Shown here: piece by piece, positions 1 through 10,908 of the stretch
Position numbering within the stretch: position 1 is the first letter of the stretch
Layout of the letters: each line of letters starts with the position of its first letter
Assembly: GCA_030407315.1 (NCBI GenBank)
Contig: JALQPE010000221.1
Coordinates: 1-64,000 of the forward strand
Length of the DNA: 64,000 bases
From: Asparagopsis taxiformis
Lineage: Eukaryota; Rhodophyta; Florideophyceae; Bonnemaisoniales; Bonnemaisoniaceae
Direction: 5' to 3'
Notes under the pieces: model-generated
The model's database searches: none
Seen by the model: the letters and a program-made list of their open reading frames with translations, nothing else
Told to the model about the DNA's origin: nothing
Made by a program: the position numbers and the translations under genes

Positions 1-1550
1 TCTCCACCGAGGCCAGAGCCGGGATTCGTGTGAACCGTTCTGTGTCGGAGGCCTGAGAGGACTCGGGTTTGCGATAGGAGTTGAGGAAGGCGACATCCTC
101 TGGAGATTCCTTGAATAGGTCTTGTTCTGAAGCAATCATGAGAATTTGCTGAATGAAGTTTTGCGCGGCCATACGCATTTGCTTGTCTTGTAGGTCACTG
201 CGCTGCAGCGCCCAGGTGCTGGTCGCAGCAGGATACTGCGAACCGCGAATGGCTCCTTTGCCGTGGAGAATGGTGAGGAGCTCCTGTAGCGGTGCATATT
301 TCCGGTGGTGGCTGGGCGGGCATCTGTTATAGCGGTATACATGTTGACGTGTTCGTCGAACAGGATGTAAGGCTGCAGTAAGGTCTCTGCGTCTTCTACA
401 CCGAGGCAGGTGGCGAGCTCATTCCAGGCGTCCACAATGGTGAGTACAGCGTAACCGACGTGCTGTGCAGCAGCTGTACTCGCCCTTTCGAAGCGGAAAG
501 CCGATTTCCTTGACCTTTTCGTCCTGACTTTGGTCTTCTCGATGGAAACCAGGACGGTGAGGAGAGGACCTTTTCGAAGGTGGTTGCAGGACGAGAGGTA
601 TCCCAGGGATTTGGCTTTGAGGATCTTCGCTCAGCTGGACGGTAGAGGTGTTTGATCATGAAGGTGGGAACGAGGGTCTGGCGAGTGAAAGGGGAGCGAG
701 GGTAGTTTGTACGTTCCATCTGAACAGTGCTGTAGGTGAGGTCCATGTTCTGATGCACCTCGGTGAAGAGAGATGTGGATAGATCGAACAAGTCTCGTCC
801 AGTTCCGCGAAGGAACATTTCCCAGACTCTGGTGTCTATGGGGGAGATGGACGGGTCTGCAGCAGCGGCAGTTAGATCTGCTGAGGTGTACGGGCGGAGA
901 GACTGCGCGATGTTGTAAGTGTGTCTCAGGTAGGTCATTGAGAAGAAGTACAGAACATACGCGGTTGCATTGTCTTCAAGCACGTGGCACTGCATCTTGA
1001 CCCAATCCAAGAGCTTGGCGAAAGAGCGGTCTTCCAAGGGCGTATTGTCAGCCGAGAAGTCGGCCATGTGCCAGCAGTCGCGAAGGTAGAGCATGATAAG
1101 GACACATTCCTCCATTTCGAGCCCGCGCCCAGCGCGGAAAATGTTGGCAAGGATGGCTAGTAAGGTCGTGACGTCGCTGGCATGCACGTCGTAGCGCATC
1201 TTGACATACGAAATGGAGTCTGTCGAGTGCTCTGAAGACCAGTAGCTCTCGCAATCGAAGGCCCCGCCGAGTAGAACGACATCTTGTTCGGCTGTGAGGT
1301 ACCCATGGATATTGGGACCATCCCACTGCGGAGGGGGCTGCTGGACCCTGCGCGAAGGAGAAGAGGAAGGCCTGGGGCTGCGAGAACGGGAAGTGCGATT
1401 GGTAGCACCCTCTACGCCATGAATGGCGGGCACGGAAACGACCCTGGCTGGGTCTATCCATAGAATGGTCCCGTTACCGTGTTCATGGTTGGGGAGAGGG
1501 GGAAGGGCACCCTCTGTGCTAACAATGGAGCCGTGCGTGTCTTGAGGCAT
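1..1550 (-). pseudogene. ParB-like/DNA methyltransferase-SET family protein, N-terminal part, frameshifted, cut by window edge
   Basis: The likely start is the ATG at 1550, just after a pyrimidine-rich tract; the longer reading to 1874 lacks family similarity. The N-terminus (ILWIDPARVVSVPAIHG) and the helical region (about 1230-1000, around SDVTTLLAILANIF) match the gene at 47473-44663. The coding frame then moves twice. The first shift is near 620-640; the next frame carries DAWNELATCLGVEDAETLL. The second is near 300-340; the last frame carries YAPLQELLTILHGKGAI and LFKESPEDVAFLNS and is open to base 1. Both shifts equal loss of one base. The ParB signature DGAHR of the relative is GGAFD here, so the ParB motif is also degenerate. 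The methyltransferase and SET parts would lie left of the window. Homology to the two relatives is clear by eye; calling it a pseudogene assumes the indels are real. Confidence 0.72.
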
Positions 1551-1625
1551 GGTGTTGGTGGGAGCGAAAAGTAGAGAGCTGGGAATGATAGAGAGAGAGA
1601 TGGAATAGAGGGGAACGACGATTTT
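1551..1625 (-). promoter_or_regulatory. Pyrimidine-rich leader before ATG
   Basis: On the minus strand the bases just upstream of the ATG at 1550 are rich in CT (a CTCTCTCTC run). The same design precedes the ATGs at 3319, 7169, 11097 and 39868, so it is probably a promoter or 5' leader signature of these elements. No TATA box is obvious at this site. Confidence 0.4.
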
Positions 1626-2097
1626 TTTGTACCTCAGTCGAAATAGAAAAACAGTACAAATCAGTTCCTTATATGCGTGATTACCGCAGAAATTTAAAAA
1701 ATATGGATAAACGTAGATGAAAAGACGTGCGACGTGGGGGATTAATGCAAACAATACCTGAAGAACTGGGAACAGGGGTTCTATTGTAGTCGTACAAGCG
1801 TATGAGGGAAGGTGATTGCCGATGACGCACATAGACTGGTAGTAATATAGAGGGAAATGGACGAGTGAATGCACCCATTTAGTGGCTATCGATTTGAACG
1901 GGTTCAGAAAGTAACCATTACAGGTATATACAAACTATAGTTTGTTACCAAATGTGGGTGTGAACGGGTTTGGCAGTTGGATGAAATAAACGGTTTCGGA
2001 TTGTAGTGGAGTGTGTAACATGTGACACGCAATGCATCCTGGTAACTCCAAAGCCGTTCATACGGCCGTATAAGCGGTTTGAGGGATCTGGTAGCGA

Positions 2098-2467
2098 ATT
2101 GTCATACTCGACTTGCTCGAGCAATACTCAATCCGGGGTACGAACTAGTTCGGATTGAGTATTGCTCGAGCAATTTCTGGCGCCCAAAATGGGCGAAATT
2201 CTGCGGAAATAATTTCTGAAAAAATATTTTCATTTTTGGGCCGGGCCGCCTGAAATTGCTCGAGCAATACTCAATCCGAACTAGTTCGTACCCCGGATTG
2301 AGTATTGCTCGAGCAATTTCAGGCGGCCGCAAAATTGAAAATATTTTTTCAGAAATTATTTCCGCAGAATTTCGCCCATTTTGGGCGCCAGAAATTGCTC
2401 GAGCAATACTCAATCCGAACTAGTTCGTACCCCGGATTGAGTATTGCTCGAGCAAGTCGAGTATGAC
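2098..2467. repeat. Composite ~365-bp near-perfect palindrome, module A type
   Basis: The left end (GTCATACTCGACTTGCTCGA) is the reverse complement of the right end, and the symmetry runs through to the centre near 2283. It is built of three 70-bp palindromic units containing CTCGAGCAATACTCAATCCG, joined by spacers that are themselves inverted (GGCGCCCAAAATGGGCGAAA). It lies between the methyltransferase-SET pseudogene and the first ParB-dioxygenase gene. It could be a foldback/MITE element or a functional intergenic site of module A; the recurrence beside paralogous genes favours the second reading. Confidence 0.85.
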
Positions 2468-3030
2468 AAATGCCACGGAAGCGCCACCACACCCCTCCAG
2501 CCGGCACCCTCGAGTAATACTAGTCTTCCAGGGATCATGTGCCCTCAGAGACATGCTCAGAGGCACCTTTCCGGGTGCAAAAATTGTAACCATGCCTGGG
2601 CTTCCGGGTTGTACCTGGTGACCCAGCCCATCAACGGGTAGTGGAACTATTGCAAATGAAATAGTGCTCATGTGTTATGATCGTCAGAAGTTGTAATTGT
2701 ATATATGTGATTTAATTAGTTTACTAGCATAATTACGGAAGTACTAGGGCAGTGCAATATGGCGTGGTAGACAGCAGTGCAGCATCATGAAGCTGCAGAG
2801 TTGCACCACTCATAGTGTTGGTACGAAGTGGAAAAGGATTGGTGGCTACCAGTATTGCATGGCCAAGACCGATTATTAATTTGAATTCAAAATGACAATG
2901 GTCATCCATGCTCCCGCTTCATGTTGAATTTGGAAGGGTCAGGGTCGGATAAGCGGGTTTGAGGTATGGTTCCAGCAAGGCTGTTTGAGAGGGATGACGA
3001 AATCGCTGTTTCTGCACGATTTGGAGGGGT
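2468..3030. other. Intergenic, no gene seen
   Basis: I see no credible coding region here. Short ORFs do not resemble anything else in the window. The stretch separates two copies of the module A palindromic repeat. Confidence 0.5.
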
Positions 3031-3102
3031 CGACTTGCTCGAGCAATTCTCAATCCGGGGTATGAATTAGTTCGGATTGAGTCTTACTCGAGCAATTTTG
3101 GT
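3031..3102. repeat. Single 70-bp palindromic unit, module A type
   Basis: One diverged unit of the same palindrome (ACTTGCTCGAGCAATTCTCA ... GAGTCTTACTCGAGCAATTT), ending in the same TATGACA flank as the composite copies. It is the last repeat before the first ParB-dioxygenase gene. Confidence 0.8.
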
Positions 3103-3224
3103 ATGACAAATTATGATCAATATATCAAAAAACCGTTCATTTTGAAGGTTTCCCTATTAAACGAGTTATGCCAACGCCTGACTACCGGTACCGTACTACG
3201 CGTGTCACCGCAACCTCAACTTCC

Positions 3225-3318
3225 GCTCTCCTCTCTCTCCTCTCTCTCTCTCCCTCTCCGTCCATTTCCATCTCTATCTCCCCGCTCTCCCTACCGCCAA
3301 CACACCACCCGAACAAAA
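3225..3318 (+). promoter_or_regulatory. Pyrimidine-rich leader of ParB-dioxygenase gene 1
   Basis: Almost pure C/T (CTCTCCTCTCTCTCCTCTCT) up to the ATG at 3319. The reading frame stays open through this tract back to 3103, but the low-complexity translation and the same tract before paralogous ATGs argue that it is untranslated leader or promoter. Confidence 0.5.
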
Positions 3319-6300
3319 ATGCGTAACGCCAGGAAAGTTTTCGATAAACTTGAGCTCTCCATGTACTCCATGGAAACTGGCACGCTGTCGGTCAACGACA
3401 TTTTCGTCTCCGACCAGCAATCTCGCGAAGTGGACATGGACCACGTCGACGGCATGTACCAAGAGATGCTCCGCGATGGGTACCCCAAGCACGCGCTGGG
3501 TCTCATCACAGTCGGAAAAATCTCGCGCACCGTCGGTGGAAACACCACTGCGCGCTACGAGATCTGCGACGGGCTTCACCGCCACGCTGTCGGGAAAAGG
3601 GCTGTCGCTTCTGACGACGATAGCGAGAAGGCGACTACTCTCCGCAACACCTTCCTTGCCCTCCCGGTCAGCATCGTTTCTCGCAAGGACAACAAGGACC
3701 TAGTCACCGAGGACTTGTTGTTCCTTAGCCAGGCGCTCAATGCCAAGGCACACAGGGTCCTTGCCACCAGGCCCCGCGACTTCGTACACACCGCTATTAG
3801 CATGTACAACGCTGTCGGTGGGAAGTTTGCCGGTGTGGAGCTCAAGACGGCTGCCGCATTCGCATCGTACTTGGAACACCGCTTGTTCGGTTCAGTCCAC
3901 AAGGCGAAGGCATTGAGCTACGCCACCGTCTCGCTCAAGATGATGTCGAGCCCGTTGACGTACGAGGCGTTCAAGGTCATTGGCAGTGTTAACGACGACG
4001 TTGCACTCGTCATTCTCAAGAACAGCGCGTTTACCAGTGCGCATGACCGAGCCTCTCTCCTGATGCTCGACTGCCTCATGCTTCGCAAGAAGCACGCTTC
4101 GAGGCATCAGGCCTTTGGACGAATCAAGCTTCTCGTGAGGGATTACCTCCTCAATATCCGGGCGTATTACACCTGTATGCGCAATCTGGCCGACCGGTTC
4201 CAGAAGGATATCTCAGAGCTGTACAGCATCCCTGACCTCCGCGTCAGTGGCAATGCTTCATTCTCCACTGTGGACGTCGTTTACGGGTTCGTCACCGAGT
4301 TTGAGCACCCCGACGCTCGTTCTGCGTCGGCCCAGAATGACCGCATGGATTCGTTTGAAAAGTTGTTCAACGACCGGTACAAGCCTGTACCGAAACCCCC
4401 AAGGCGCCCCACTCCCCCCGCCCCCTCCACTTCTTCGGCACAGGATCCTGTCGACAATCCCGCCTCTCGCCAACCTGCTGGTGCAGCCTCTGGCTCCGCC
4501 GCACAAGGTGATGCGGTTGTCGACATGGATACCAGCTCGGACGAAGAAGTCCACATCCCTCCTGCCACCCCTCCTGCCACCTCTTCGCCCTCACATGCCC
4601 CCAATCCTCTTGCGACGCCTCCTGTTCGCACAAAGTCGCCCACCTCGCATCGCACGAAGCAGGCTGGGCGCAGGAGGCGTTCGGACTCCGGTCCGGATTT
4701 CACGCGCAATGTGAAACGCAAGAGTGATTTCGCACCCGCTTCCGTCACGTCACCGGGCTCTGCTAATAGATTCAGAAGCACCCCGAAGGGAAGCGGGCAG
4801 CGATGGCGAGGAAGTGGCCAGGCAGGGCGTCGTCAAAGCTCCCGTCTCATGGCTCGCATCGAACGCGAGCAGGAGCAGGCCGCACAGGTATCCAGTGATG
4901 AATACTCTGATGCTGGCAGTGACGACGTGGAGATTATCGAAATCGAGGCAGTCGAGGTTTCGGACGAGGGAAGTGACGCATCCATGGATGATGTCCCTGA
5001 CACGTACGGTGGATACAAAGTCCACCGCTACGAGGATGCCCAGCAGGCTGTCCCAGCTGCAGTTCTCAGCAACGTCTCCGCCGATACTGCGAAAGCACGA
5101 GTGCAGTCGGCGTCTTCTCTGCTCCACCCGGAGCACAGAAGCGGGTTCTACCTGGAGGAAAGCGACATCCTGGCCATCAAGGAGTCCGTTCTGGCTGCAG
5201 CTGGCGACACAGAGTCTGTTCGAACCCGGGTGTTCGAGCGAGCTCGCGGCTTCATGGACTCGGTTGGGTATGTTTGTCTACAGGACATATTCTCCCAGGG
5301 CATCGTCAGGGATGCTGTCGACAAGGTTTGCCGGTCGTTCGCTGACAAGTTCACCGACAAGGCTGAAGGTGTCTGGGGCAAAATCCTTAACAAGGAGCCC
5401 TCAGGGCTGGTCGACGGTGACGGGAACAAAATCAATCCCCATCCGTACGACGGGAAGAATCATGACCGCTACATGACTTCCTGCGCCTCAGTCACCGACA
5501 AGCTGGAGAACGAAGACGCCGAGACGTTCAAGGCCAAGCTCATTGTCGATGTTGCAATAGCAATGGTCGGAGACCTGCTCTTCGTCCAGTACGAGCTCGA
5601 CCACGACCGCAAGTGTCAACCGGGGACGAAGCTCTCCTTTGCCAAGTCAGGACTGCGCCTTCTCCTGACTGGCGAGGACTGCAAACGGCAGGTGCCGCAT
5701 CTGGACTTCATGTATCCAGGTGCGGACAAGAAGGACAGGAAGAAGTATTGGGGAACGCCAATGCCGAACCCAAACTTCGCCATCCTGGCGACTGGCGCAG
5801 TCAGCTCTTGCCTTTTCGTTCGCCCGCGCTCGCACGTGTACCTGAACGGGCCGGCAAGTATGGCTTCACAGCTATTGCCGGCCCTGAACGCTAAAATCGT
5901 GCACATCCCGCCGTTCTCCGTCATGTTCAGCCGTGGTGATTTGGAACACGCCGGTCCTGGATGGTCCGATCACCGGGAGAATACGAAGCGATTCGACGGT
6001 GTCGACCTGGAAACGGCGGGTGGTGAGCGTGATCCCCGTAATATCTACGGACATTACCTCCGCATTCACACCATGGCCATTCGCGAAGGGGAGTCGATGG
6101 TGAACGACCTGGTTTTCACACCTGGTGGACCTGCACCGTACATCGCGCCGTACGACTCTGCCTACGTTCCGCAAAGTTCGTCGAACAGCGACGAGGAGAG
6201 CGACGACGGCAGCCAAGGTGGGGGTGAAGAGGGTAACCAGGACGGGAGCGAAGGTGGCGGCCCGCCGGGGAGCCCCAATAGTAGTAGCACTTCGTCTTCT

Positions 6301-6330
6301 GGTAGTGAAGAAACAGAAACTGATGATTAA
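3319..6330 (+). CDS. ParB-like domain / 2OG-Fe(II) dioxygenase fusion protein, paralogue 1 (intact)
   Basis: 1,003 residues, intact. I chose ATG 3319 because it follows the CT-rich leader and matches the start of the paralogue at 7169. Residues about 20-120 look like a ParB/sulfiredoxin-type domain with the signature D84-G-L-H-R88. A helical region follows to about 350. Then comes a long Pro/Ser and acidic linker (about 350-620) with basic, nuclear-localisation-like patches. The C-terminal third has the double-stranded beta-helix dioxygenase pattern: H794-L-D796, then H877 in GDLEHAGPG, then R915 in YLRIH, which would bind iron (His, Asp, His) and 2-oxoglutarate (Arg). The tail is acidic and Ser/Gly-rich. 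Substrate is unknown. Fusion to a ParB-like domain, and residence beside a DNA methyltransferase-family gene, suggest a nucleic-acid or chromatin target, but this is inference. It could equally hydroxylate protein. Confidence 0.82.
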   Translation: MRNARKVFDKLELSMYSMETGTLSVNDIFVSDQQSREVDMDHVDGMYQEMLRDGYPKHALGLITVGKISRTVGGNTTARYEICDGLHRHAVGKRAVASDDDSEKATTLRNTFLALPVSIVSRKDNKDLVTEDLLFLSQALNAKAHRVLATRPRDFVHTAISMYNAVGGKFAGVELKTAAAFASYLEHRLFGSVHKAKALSYATVSLKMMSSPLTYEAFKVIGSVNDDVALVILKNSAFTSAHDRASLLMLDCLMLRKKHASRHQAFGRIKLLVRDYLLNIRAYYTCMRNLADRFQKDISELYSIPDLRVSGNASFSTVDVVYGFVTEFEHPDARSASAQNDRMDSFEKLFNDRYKPVPKPPRRPTPPAPSTSSAQDPVDNPASRQPAGAASGSAAQGDAVVDMDTSSDEEVHIPPATPPATSSPSHAPNPLATPPVRTKSPTSHRTKQAGRRRRSDSGPDFTRNVKRKSDFAPASVTSPGSANRFRSTPKGSGQRWRGSGQAGRRQSSRLMARIEREQEQAAQVSSDEYSDAGSDDVEIIEIEAVEVSDEGSDASMDDVPDTYGGYKVHRYEDAQQAVPAAVLSNVSADTAKARVQSASSLLHPEHRSGFYLEESDILAIKESVLAAAGDTESVRTRVFERARGFMDSVGYVCLQDIFSQGIVRDAVDKVCRSFADKFTDKAEGVWGKILNKEPSGLVDGDGNKINPHPYDGKNHDRYMTSCASVTDKLENEDAETFKAKLIVDVAIAMVGDLLFVQYELDHDRKCQPGTKLSFAKSGLRLLLTGEDCKRQVPHLDFMYPGADKKDRKKYWGTPMPNPNFAILATGAVSSCLFVRPRSHVYLNGPASMASQLLPALNAKIVHIPPFSVMFSRGDLEHAGPGWSDHRENTKRFDGVDLETAGGERDPRNIYGHYLRIHTMAIREGESMVNDLVFTPGGPAPYIAPYDSAYVPQSSSNSDEESDDGSQGGGEEGNQDGSEGGGPPGSPNSSSTSSSGSEETETDD

Positions 6331-6586
6331 GTTTAGTACTAGATACTTAGCATGCAACTAGAACTAAACTCTAACTCATAAACGTCTCAGTATTGAACAG
6401 CATCTCCATACCTTCCAGGCCAGCAGTACTATAGGCCTATACTACGCTATACCTTGGGGTATTACCCCTATTGCCTAATAATTCTACTACTAGCTAACGG
6501 ACGAGGACAGCCTTGGTGATGCAGAGGCAGCAGGAGTAGTACTCAGGGAGACCCATATCTGCTTCAGAGCCTCTTGGGGTAGATTT
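6331..6586. other. Intergenic 3' region
   Basis: The 3' flank of the first ParB-dioxygenase gene. No gene or repeat was recognised before the palindrome at 6587. Confidence 0.4.
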
Positions 6587-6956
6587 GTCATACTGGACTT
6601 GCTCGAGCAATACTCAATCCGGGGTACGAACTAGTTCGGATTGAGTATTGCTCGAGCAATTTCTGGCGGTCACTTGGCCCGCAAAAATCGAAAATATTTT
6701 TTCAGAAATTATTTGCGCCCAATTTCGGCCGTTTTGGGCGCCAGAAATTGCTCGAGCAATTCTCAATCCGAACTAGTTCGTACCTCGGATTGAGTATTGC
6801 TCGAGTAAGTTCAGGCGGCCGCAAAATTGAAAATATTTTTTCAGAAATTATTTCCGCCCAATTTCGGCCATTTTGGGCGCCTGGACTTGCTCGAGCAATA
6901 CTCAATCCGAACTAGTTCACATCTCGGATTGAGTATTGCTCGGGCAAGTCCAATAC
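6587..6956. repeat. Composite palindrome, module A type (second copy)
   Basis: Same architecture as 2098-2467: outer ends GTCATACTGGACTTGCTCGA and its near reverse complement, with three CTCGAGCAA...CAATCCG units and inverted spacers. It lies exactly between the two ParB-dioxygenase genes. Sequence drift between units (CTCGGGCAA, CTCGAGTAA) shows it is not a very recent copy. Confidence 0.85.
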
Positions 6957-7089
6957 GACTGCGGCTGGAAGATGCCTGACAAGTGACATGTCCGTCAATG
7001 CCCTAAATGAAATACTGCAAATTTTATTTTTAAAAGCACAGGTCCTGTCGCGATCTCCCGGCATCCAACCCTTGTACTGCAAGCTCTTG

Positions 7090-7168
7090 CTCCGTTACTA
7101 CCATTCTCTCTCCATCTCCCTCCCTCCACCTCTCCTCCCGTTTACGTTCTCTCTTCCATCCACGCACT
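7090..7168 (+). promoter_or_regulatory. Pyrimidine-rich leader of ParB-dioxygenase gene 2
   Basis: CT-rich tract (CCATTCTCTCTCCATCTCCC ...) immediately before ATG 7169, like the leaders at 3319 and 11097. Confidence 0.45.
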
Positions 7169-10100
7169 ATGGCCGATAAGGAACCACAGCACATCTTCCA
7201 GGAACTGGTCTGGAGCAGTTACTCCTTCCGCGGTGTGCGCATGTCCATCGAGGAAACCCATGTCGCTGCGCAGACCTCTCGCGAGGTCGACGACGCTCAC
7301 GTGGATCGCATGCTACAGGAAATGCTCGTCGACGGGTACACTGAGAAAGGCCTCGGCCAAATCACTGTGGCCGAGCGCATGCACAACGGCAATAAGCGTT
7401 TCGAAATTGCTGATGGTCTGCATCGTCGCACTGTTGGAATGCGTATCCTCGCGTCCACGGATGTCTCCGAAAAGACAAAGGCTCTGCAGAAGCAGTTCCG
7501 CGACTTGCCCATCCAGATTGTCAGCCGTAACGATGGCTTGGAAATGACTCTCGAAGATCTCCTCTTCATCAGTCAGCGAATGAACTCCAAGTCTCATCGC
7601 GTTCTTCCCACTCGACCTCGAGACCGCGTCCACAGCGCTATCAGCTTGTACAACGCTGTCAATGGACGCATGGGTACGGCCGAGCTGAAAACGGCTGCTA
7701 CGTTTGGGATGTTCCTTCACTCGCGCCACTTTCACATGGCAATGAAGCTCTCTCAGGCCATTTCATACGCATCCGTCGCGTTGAAAATGATGCACAGTCC
7801 ATTGACCTATGCAGCCTTCAAGACCTTCAGTGCCGACGACGAGGAAGGCGTTGCTTTCAGCGTCCTCAAAAATTCCGTGTTCACTCGAGCTACGGATAGA
7901 GCTTCGCTGCTCATCCTTACCTGTCTCAAGCTCCGCAAGGACAATCCCTCCAAACATCTCGCCTTTGGGCAGTACAAGGACCTCAAGGTCAAGGACTACC
8001 TGCAGAACATCTGCGATTATTCCGCGGTCATGCGCGCTGCTGCAGAAGAGCTCAAGGTGGATATCGCCACCATTCACGATCTCCCTGATCTTTTTGTTCG
8101 CAATGGCAAACAGGTTTCCACAACTACCTACGTTTACGAATTGGTTACAATGTTCGAGAAAGGTGTCGTGCCTAGAACGAAGGAGGCTCAACAGCTCCGT
8201 GACCAACGATTCAAACAGACCATTATCGACCGTTTGAATCCGCCCACATCTCCCAAGCTCACCCTACCATCCGAACAGGATGACATTCCCTCACCCTCCC
8301 CTGCCACTCCTATCGAGGGCCTCGAGCCAGCCCCTCTCCCTGCTATCACTAATACCCCTCCAACGCAAGGTCCAGTCATTGATGACGATGCAGCCAGTGA
8401 TAGGCTGACAAAAAACACTCCCGCGGACGACAACGACAGCACTCATTCCATTGAGCAGAAACTCCGCGGTACAGCTGTTCACGATGGAATATCTCCTGAA
8501 AGGGATGAAATCCTTCCAAACATCGACAGGGCTTCCAGTGGTTCTGCAGACCAGAATCAACATCACTCCGATGAAGATGGCTCTTCCTCCAGTGAAGATG
8601 CTATCATACCGGACGTGCGAGATTCTACTGTCGAAGGTGACCCCAACAGTCCCTTCCAGTGTGCGCTCGGGGAACACTGCCGTCTCCCACTATCCAAACC
8701 AGCTCACAAGTGCACAACGTGCAACTCTGTTGCTGTTCACAACCTCTGTGATTATCCAAGAGTGCACCACCTCATCCCAGTGAAGTACATCAACAATGGT
8801 GATAGAGACATGCTCATGGTTTGCTCTCGCAAATGTTACGATGGCAAAAATGAGGGAGACCTTCCTTCTTTTGCCCCACCTCCCGGCGTTTCCGTTCAGG
8901 AAGCATGGAAAGGAGATCCTTTCGACCCCTTCAAACCCAGCACTGCCAAGTCTCCTCTCAAGTCCACTCCGAAAAAGAATACCTCAAGGAGTACTACGGC
9001 CGGGAAATCCCCCATCCTCCCCACTCCGAAGGGAAGCAAATCTTCTGCCGCTCCCACACCCTCCCCTTCCACGCCAGAAACGCCTGCGGAGAGTGCGCGT
9101 ACCCCGGTTGCCGAGAAAAGTGCAGATACGCCCTCCACTGCGACTGTGCGTAAAAGTCCCCGCACCAAGAGAAACGTTACCTCTCTATACACTCCGGAGC
9201 GCAATGTCAAGCAAAAGATTTCTCGCTCCGCTTCCAAGAAGGGCCCGAAAACAAAAACACTCAAGGGCTCGGAAACCAATTCCGCCTTTCCAGCACCGTT
9301 CTCTGCCGTACCCCATCCAAAGAACGAGGAAAAACAGCAGGACGTCCCTCCTGCCGTGTTGGAAAAAGTTTCCACCCAGAAGGCCGCCCGCAACGTTCAC
9401 CTCGCTTCCTCTCTACTACCAGACAACCATAGAAGCGGTTTCTATCTCACCGTGGAGAAGATTCAGTCCATCAAGGACTCTATTGCTACCGCCGCAGCGA
9501 CCGAGCCTCTACAGCAAGAAATCTTCTTTGAACGCGCAAGAGGTTCCATTGAGTCCCTCGGTTATGCTGTTCTTGATGATATCCTCAGTCAGCCCATTGT
9601 CAAGGCTTCCGTGGATGTTCTCTGCAAGTCGTTTGCAGAAATGTTCACCAATCAAAGCAAGAACTCTTGGATGCTTATACCTAACATTGGCACCACGAAC
9701 GTCGGCGCTGCCACCAGTGAAAACGAGCGTCGCTACATGACTCCCTGTTCCGCCGTCACCGACGATCTAGAGAATTCCAACGAACCGCTTTTCTCTGATA
9801 AGCTCATTGTGGACGTCGCTTTGGCTGTTGTCGGACATCAGCTCCATCTGCGCTCTGCTATATCCAGCCTGCGTGAATATGCTGAAGGCTCGGAGTTGAA
9901 GTTTCAAGGGTCCGGACTTCGACTTCTTCTTACAGGCAATGGCACTAAACGCCAGGCCTCCCACTTCGCCTTCAATCCCACTACCCCCGGCAAATTGTGG
10001 AAGACTAATGTTGACGCAAACCCTGAACCGAGCTATGTCTTTGTTGCCACCGGGGCTGTGGGGTCTCCAGTGCTCGTTCGCCCGCGCTCCCATGTCTACA

Positions 10101-10404
10101 TCAATTGCGCCCCGCGTTATGTCTCGAAAATTTGGCATCTTCTTCCTCCTCGGATTGTATGGATCCCCCCTTCTCCGTCATGGTCATGCGCGGTGACGTC
10201 GAACATGCTGGTCCCGGTTGGGATGACCATGCCCTAATGAGAACCATGCATCCCAATGATGGTCAGCTCTCTACGTACGGACAGTATGTCCGTATTCAGT
10301 CTCTAGCTGTTCGCGAGGGTGCCATGGTTCCTGAAGACATGCAATGCATCGACAACTCCCCCAAACGCTACAAATTCCCACATGACGACGTCCAAGTCAT
10401 CTAA
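7169..10404 (+). pseudogene. ParB-like / 2OG-dioxygenase-like protein, paralogue 2, single frameshift and altered iron site
   Basis: Paralogue of the gene at 3319 with the same N-terminus (REVDDAHVDRMLQEML; ParB signature D82-G-L-H-R86) and the same helical region. The first frame stops at 10237. The true C-terminus (RGDVEHAGPGWDDH, then YVRIQ) continues in another frame to 10404. The break falls at the C6 run 10165-10170; one extra C restores about 1,078 residues. The HxD motif is H932-F-A934, so the iron-ligand Asp is missing. Unlike its relatives it carries a Cys/His-rich module at about 498-556 (C-x5-C, C-x2-C, H-x2-C, C-x3-C), likely a zinc-binding fold. A long Thr/Pro/Lys-rich basic linker follows. 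Either the gene is decaying or the frameshift is a homopolymer error and the protein is a non-canonical oxygenase. I favour decay, weakly. Confidence 0.7.
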
Positions 10405-10636
10405 ACCTCCATCAAATGATGTCCCACAGACTCCCTTTCCATTCTCTCTACCATCATCTTCACCATATTCTGTAGGGTTTCTCTCTATTCTTCCTCTACT
10501 TTTGCCTACTCCTAGCTAGTGTTTTGCATCTCTTAAAGTGATTGCCACACTTCTTTTCCATTTCCACTTCTCTCATTCCATCTCCGTCCTTCGCTGGTGT
10601 TCTCATTTCACAGTCTCCACTCTTCACCCTTCACAT
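10405..10636. other. Intergenic 3' region, pyrimidine-rich
   Basis: CT-rich 3' flank of the second ParB-dioxygenase gene. Small ORFs here are low complexity. No gene seen. Confidence 0.4.
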
Positions 10637-10908
10637 AGTTGGTCGAGCAAATCTCAATCCGGCATTGCTTGGTTCCCGGATTGAGTATTGCTCGACCAAT
10701 TTCAGTATGACAATATTTCAGTATGACAGATACAAATTGGTCGAGCAAATCTCAATCCGGCATTGCGTGGTTCCCGGATTGAGTATTGCTCGACCAATTT
10801 TAGTATGATAATATTTATTTAATTTCAGTATGACAGCTACAGATTGGTCGAGCAATACTCAATCCGGGAACCTCGCAATGCCGGATTGAGATTTGCTCGA
10901 CCAATTCA
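10637..10908. repeat. Three 63-65-bp palindromic units, variant of module A repeat
   Basis: Units at about 10639, 10736 and 10843 begin TTGGTCGAGCAAATCTCAAT or the mirror form, and end CTCGACCAATT. They keep the CTCAATCCGG core of the other module A palindromes but replace CTCGAG with GTCGAG. The third unit is inverted. CAGTATGACA flanks recur between them. They separate the second ParB-dioxygenase gene from the coiled-coil gene. Confidence 0.85.

Noticed and set aside
3319..6330. Naming the dioxygenase as TET/JBP or AlkB
   Set aside because: HxD...H...R is common to many 2OG-Fe(II) families and I see no family-specific motif that would decide.
7169..10404. Spliceosomal introns to explain the frame changes
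   Set aside because: At each change the protein alignment continues without missing residues, and no removable GT...AG segment fits; single-base indels suffice.
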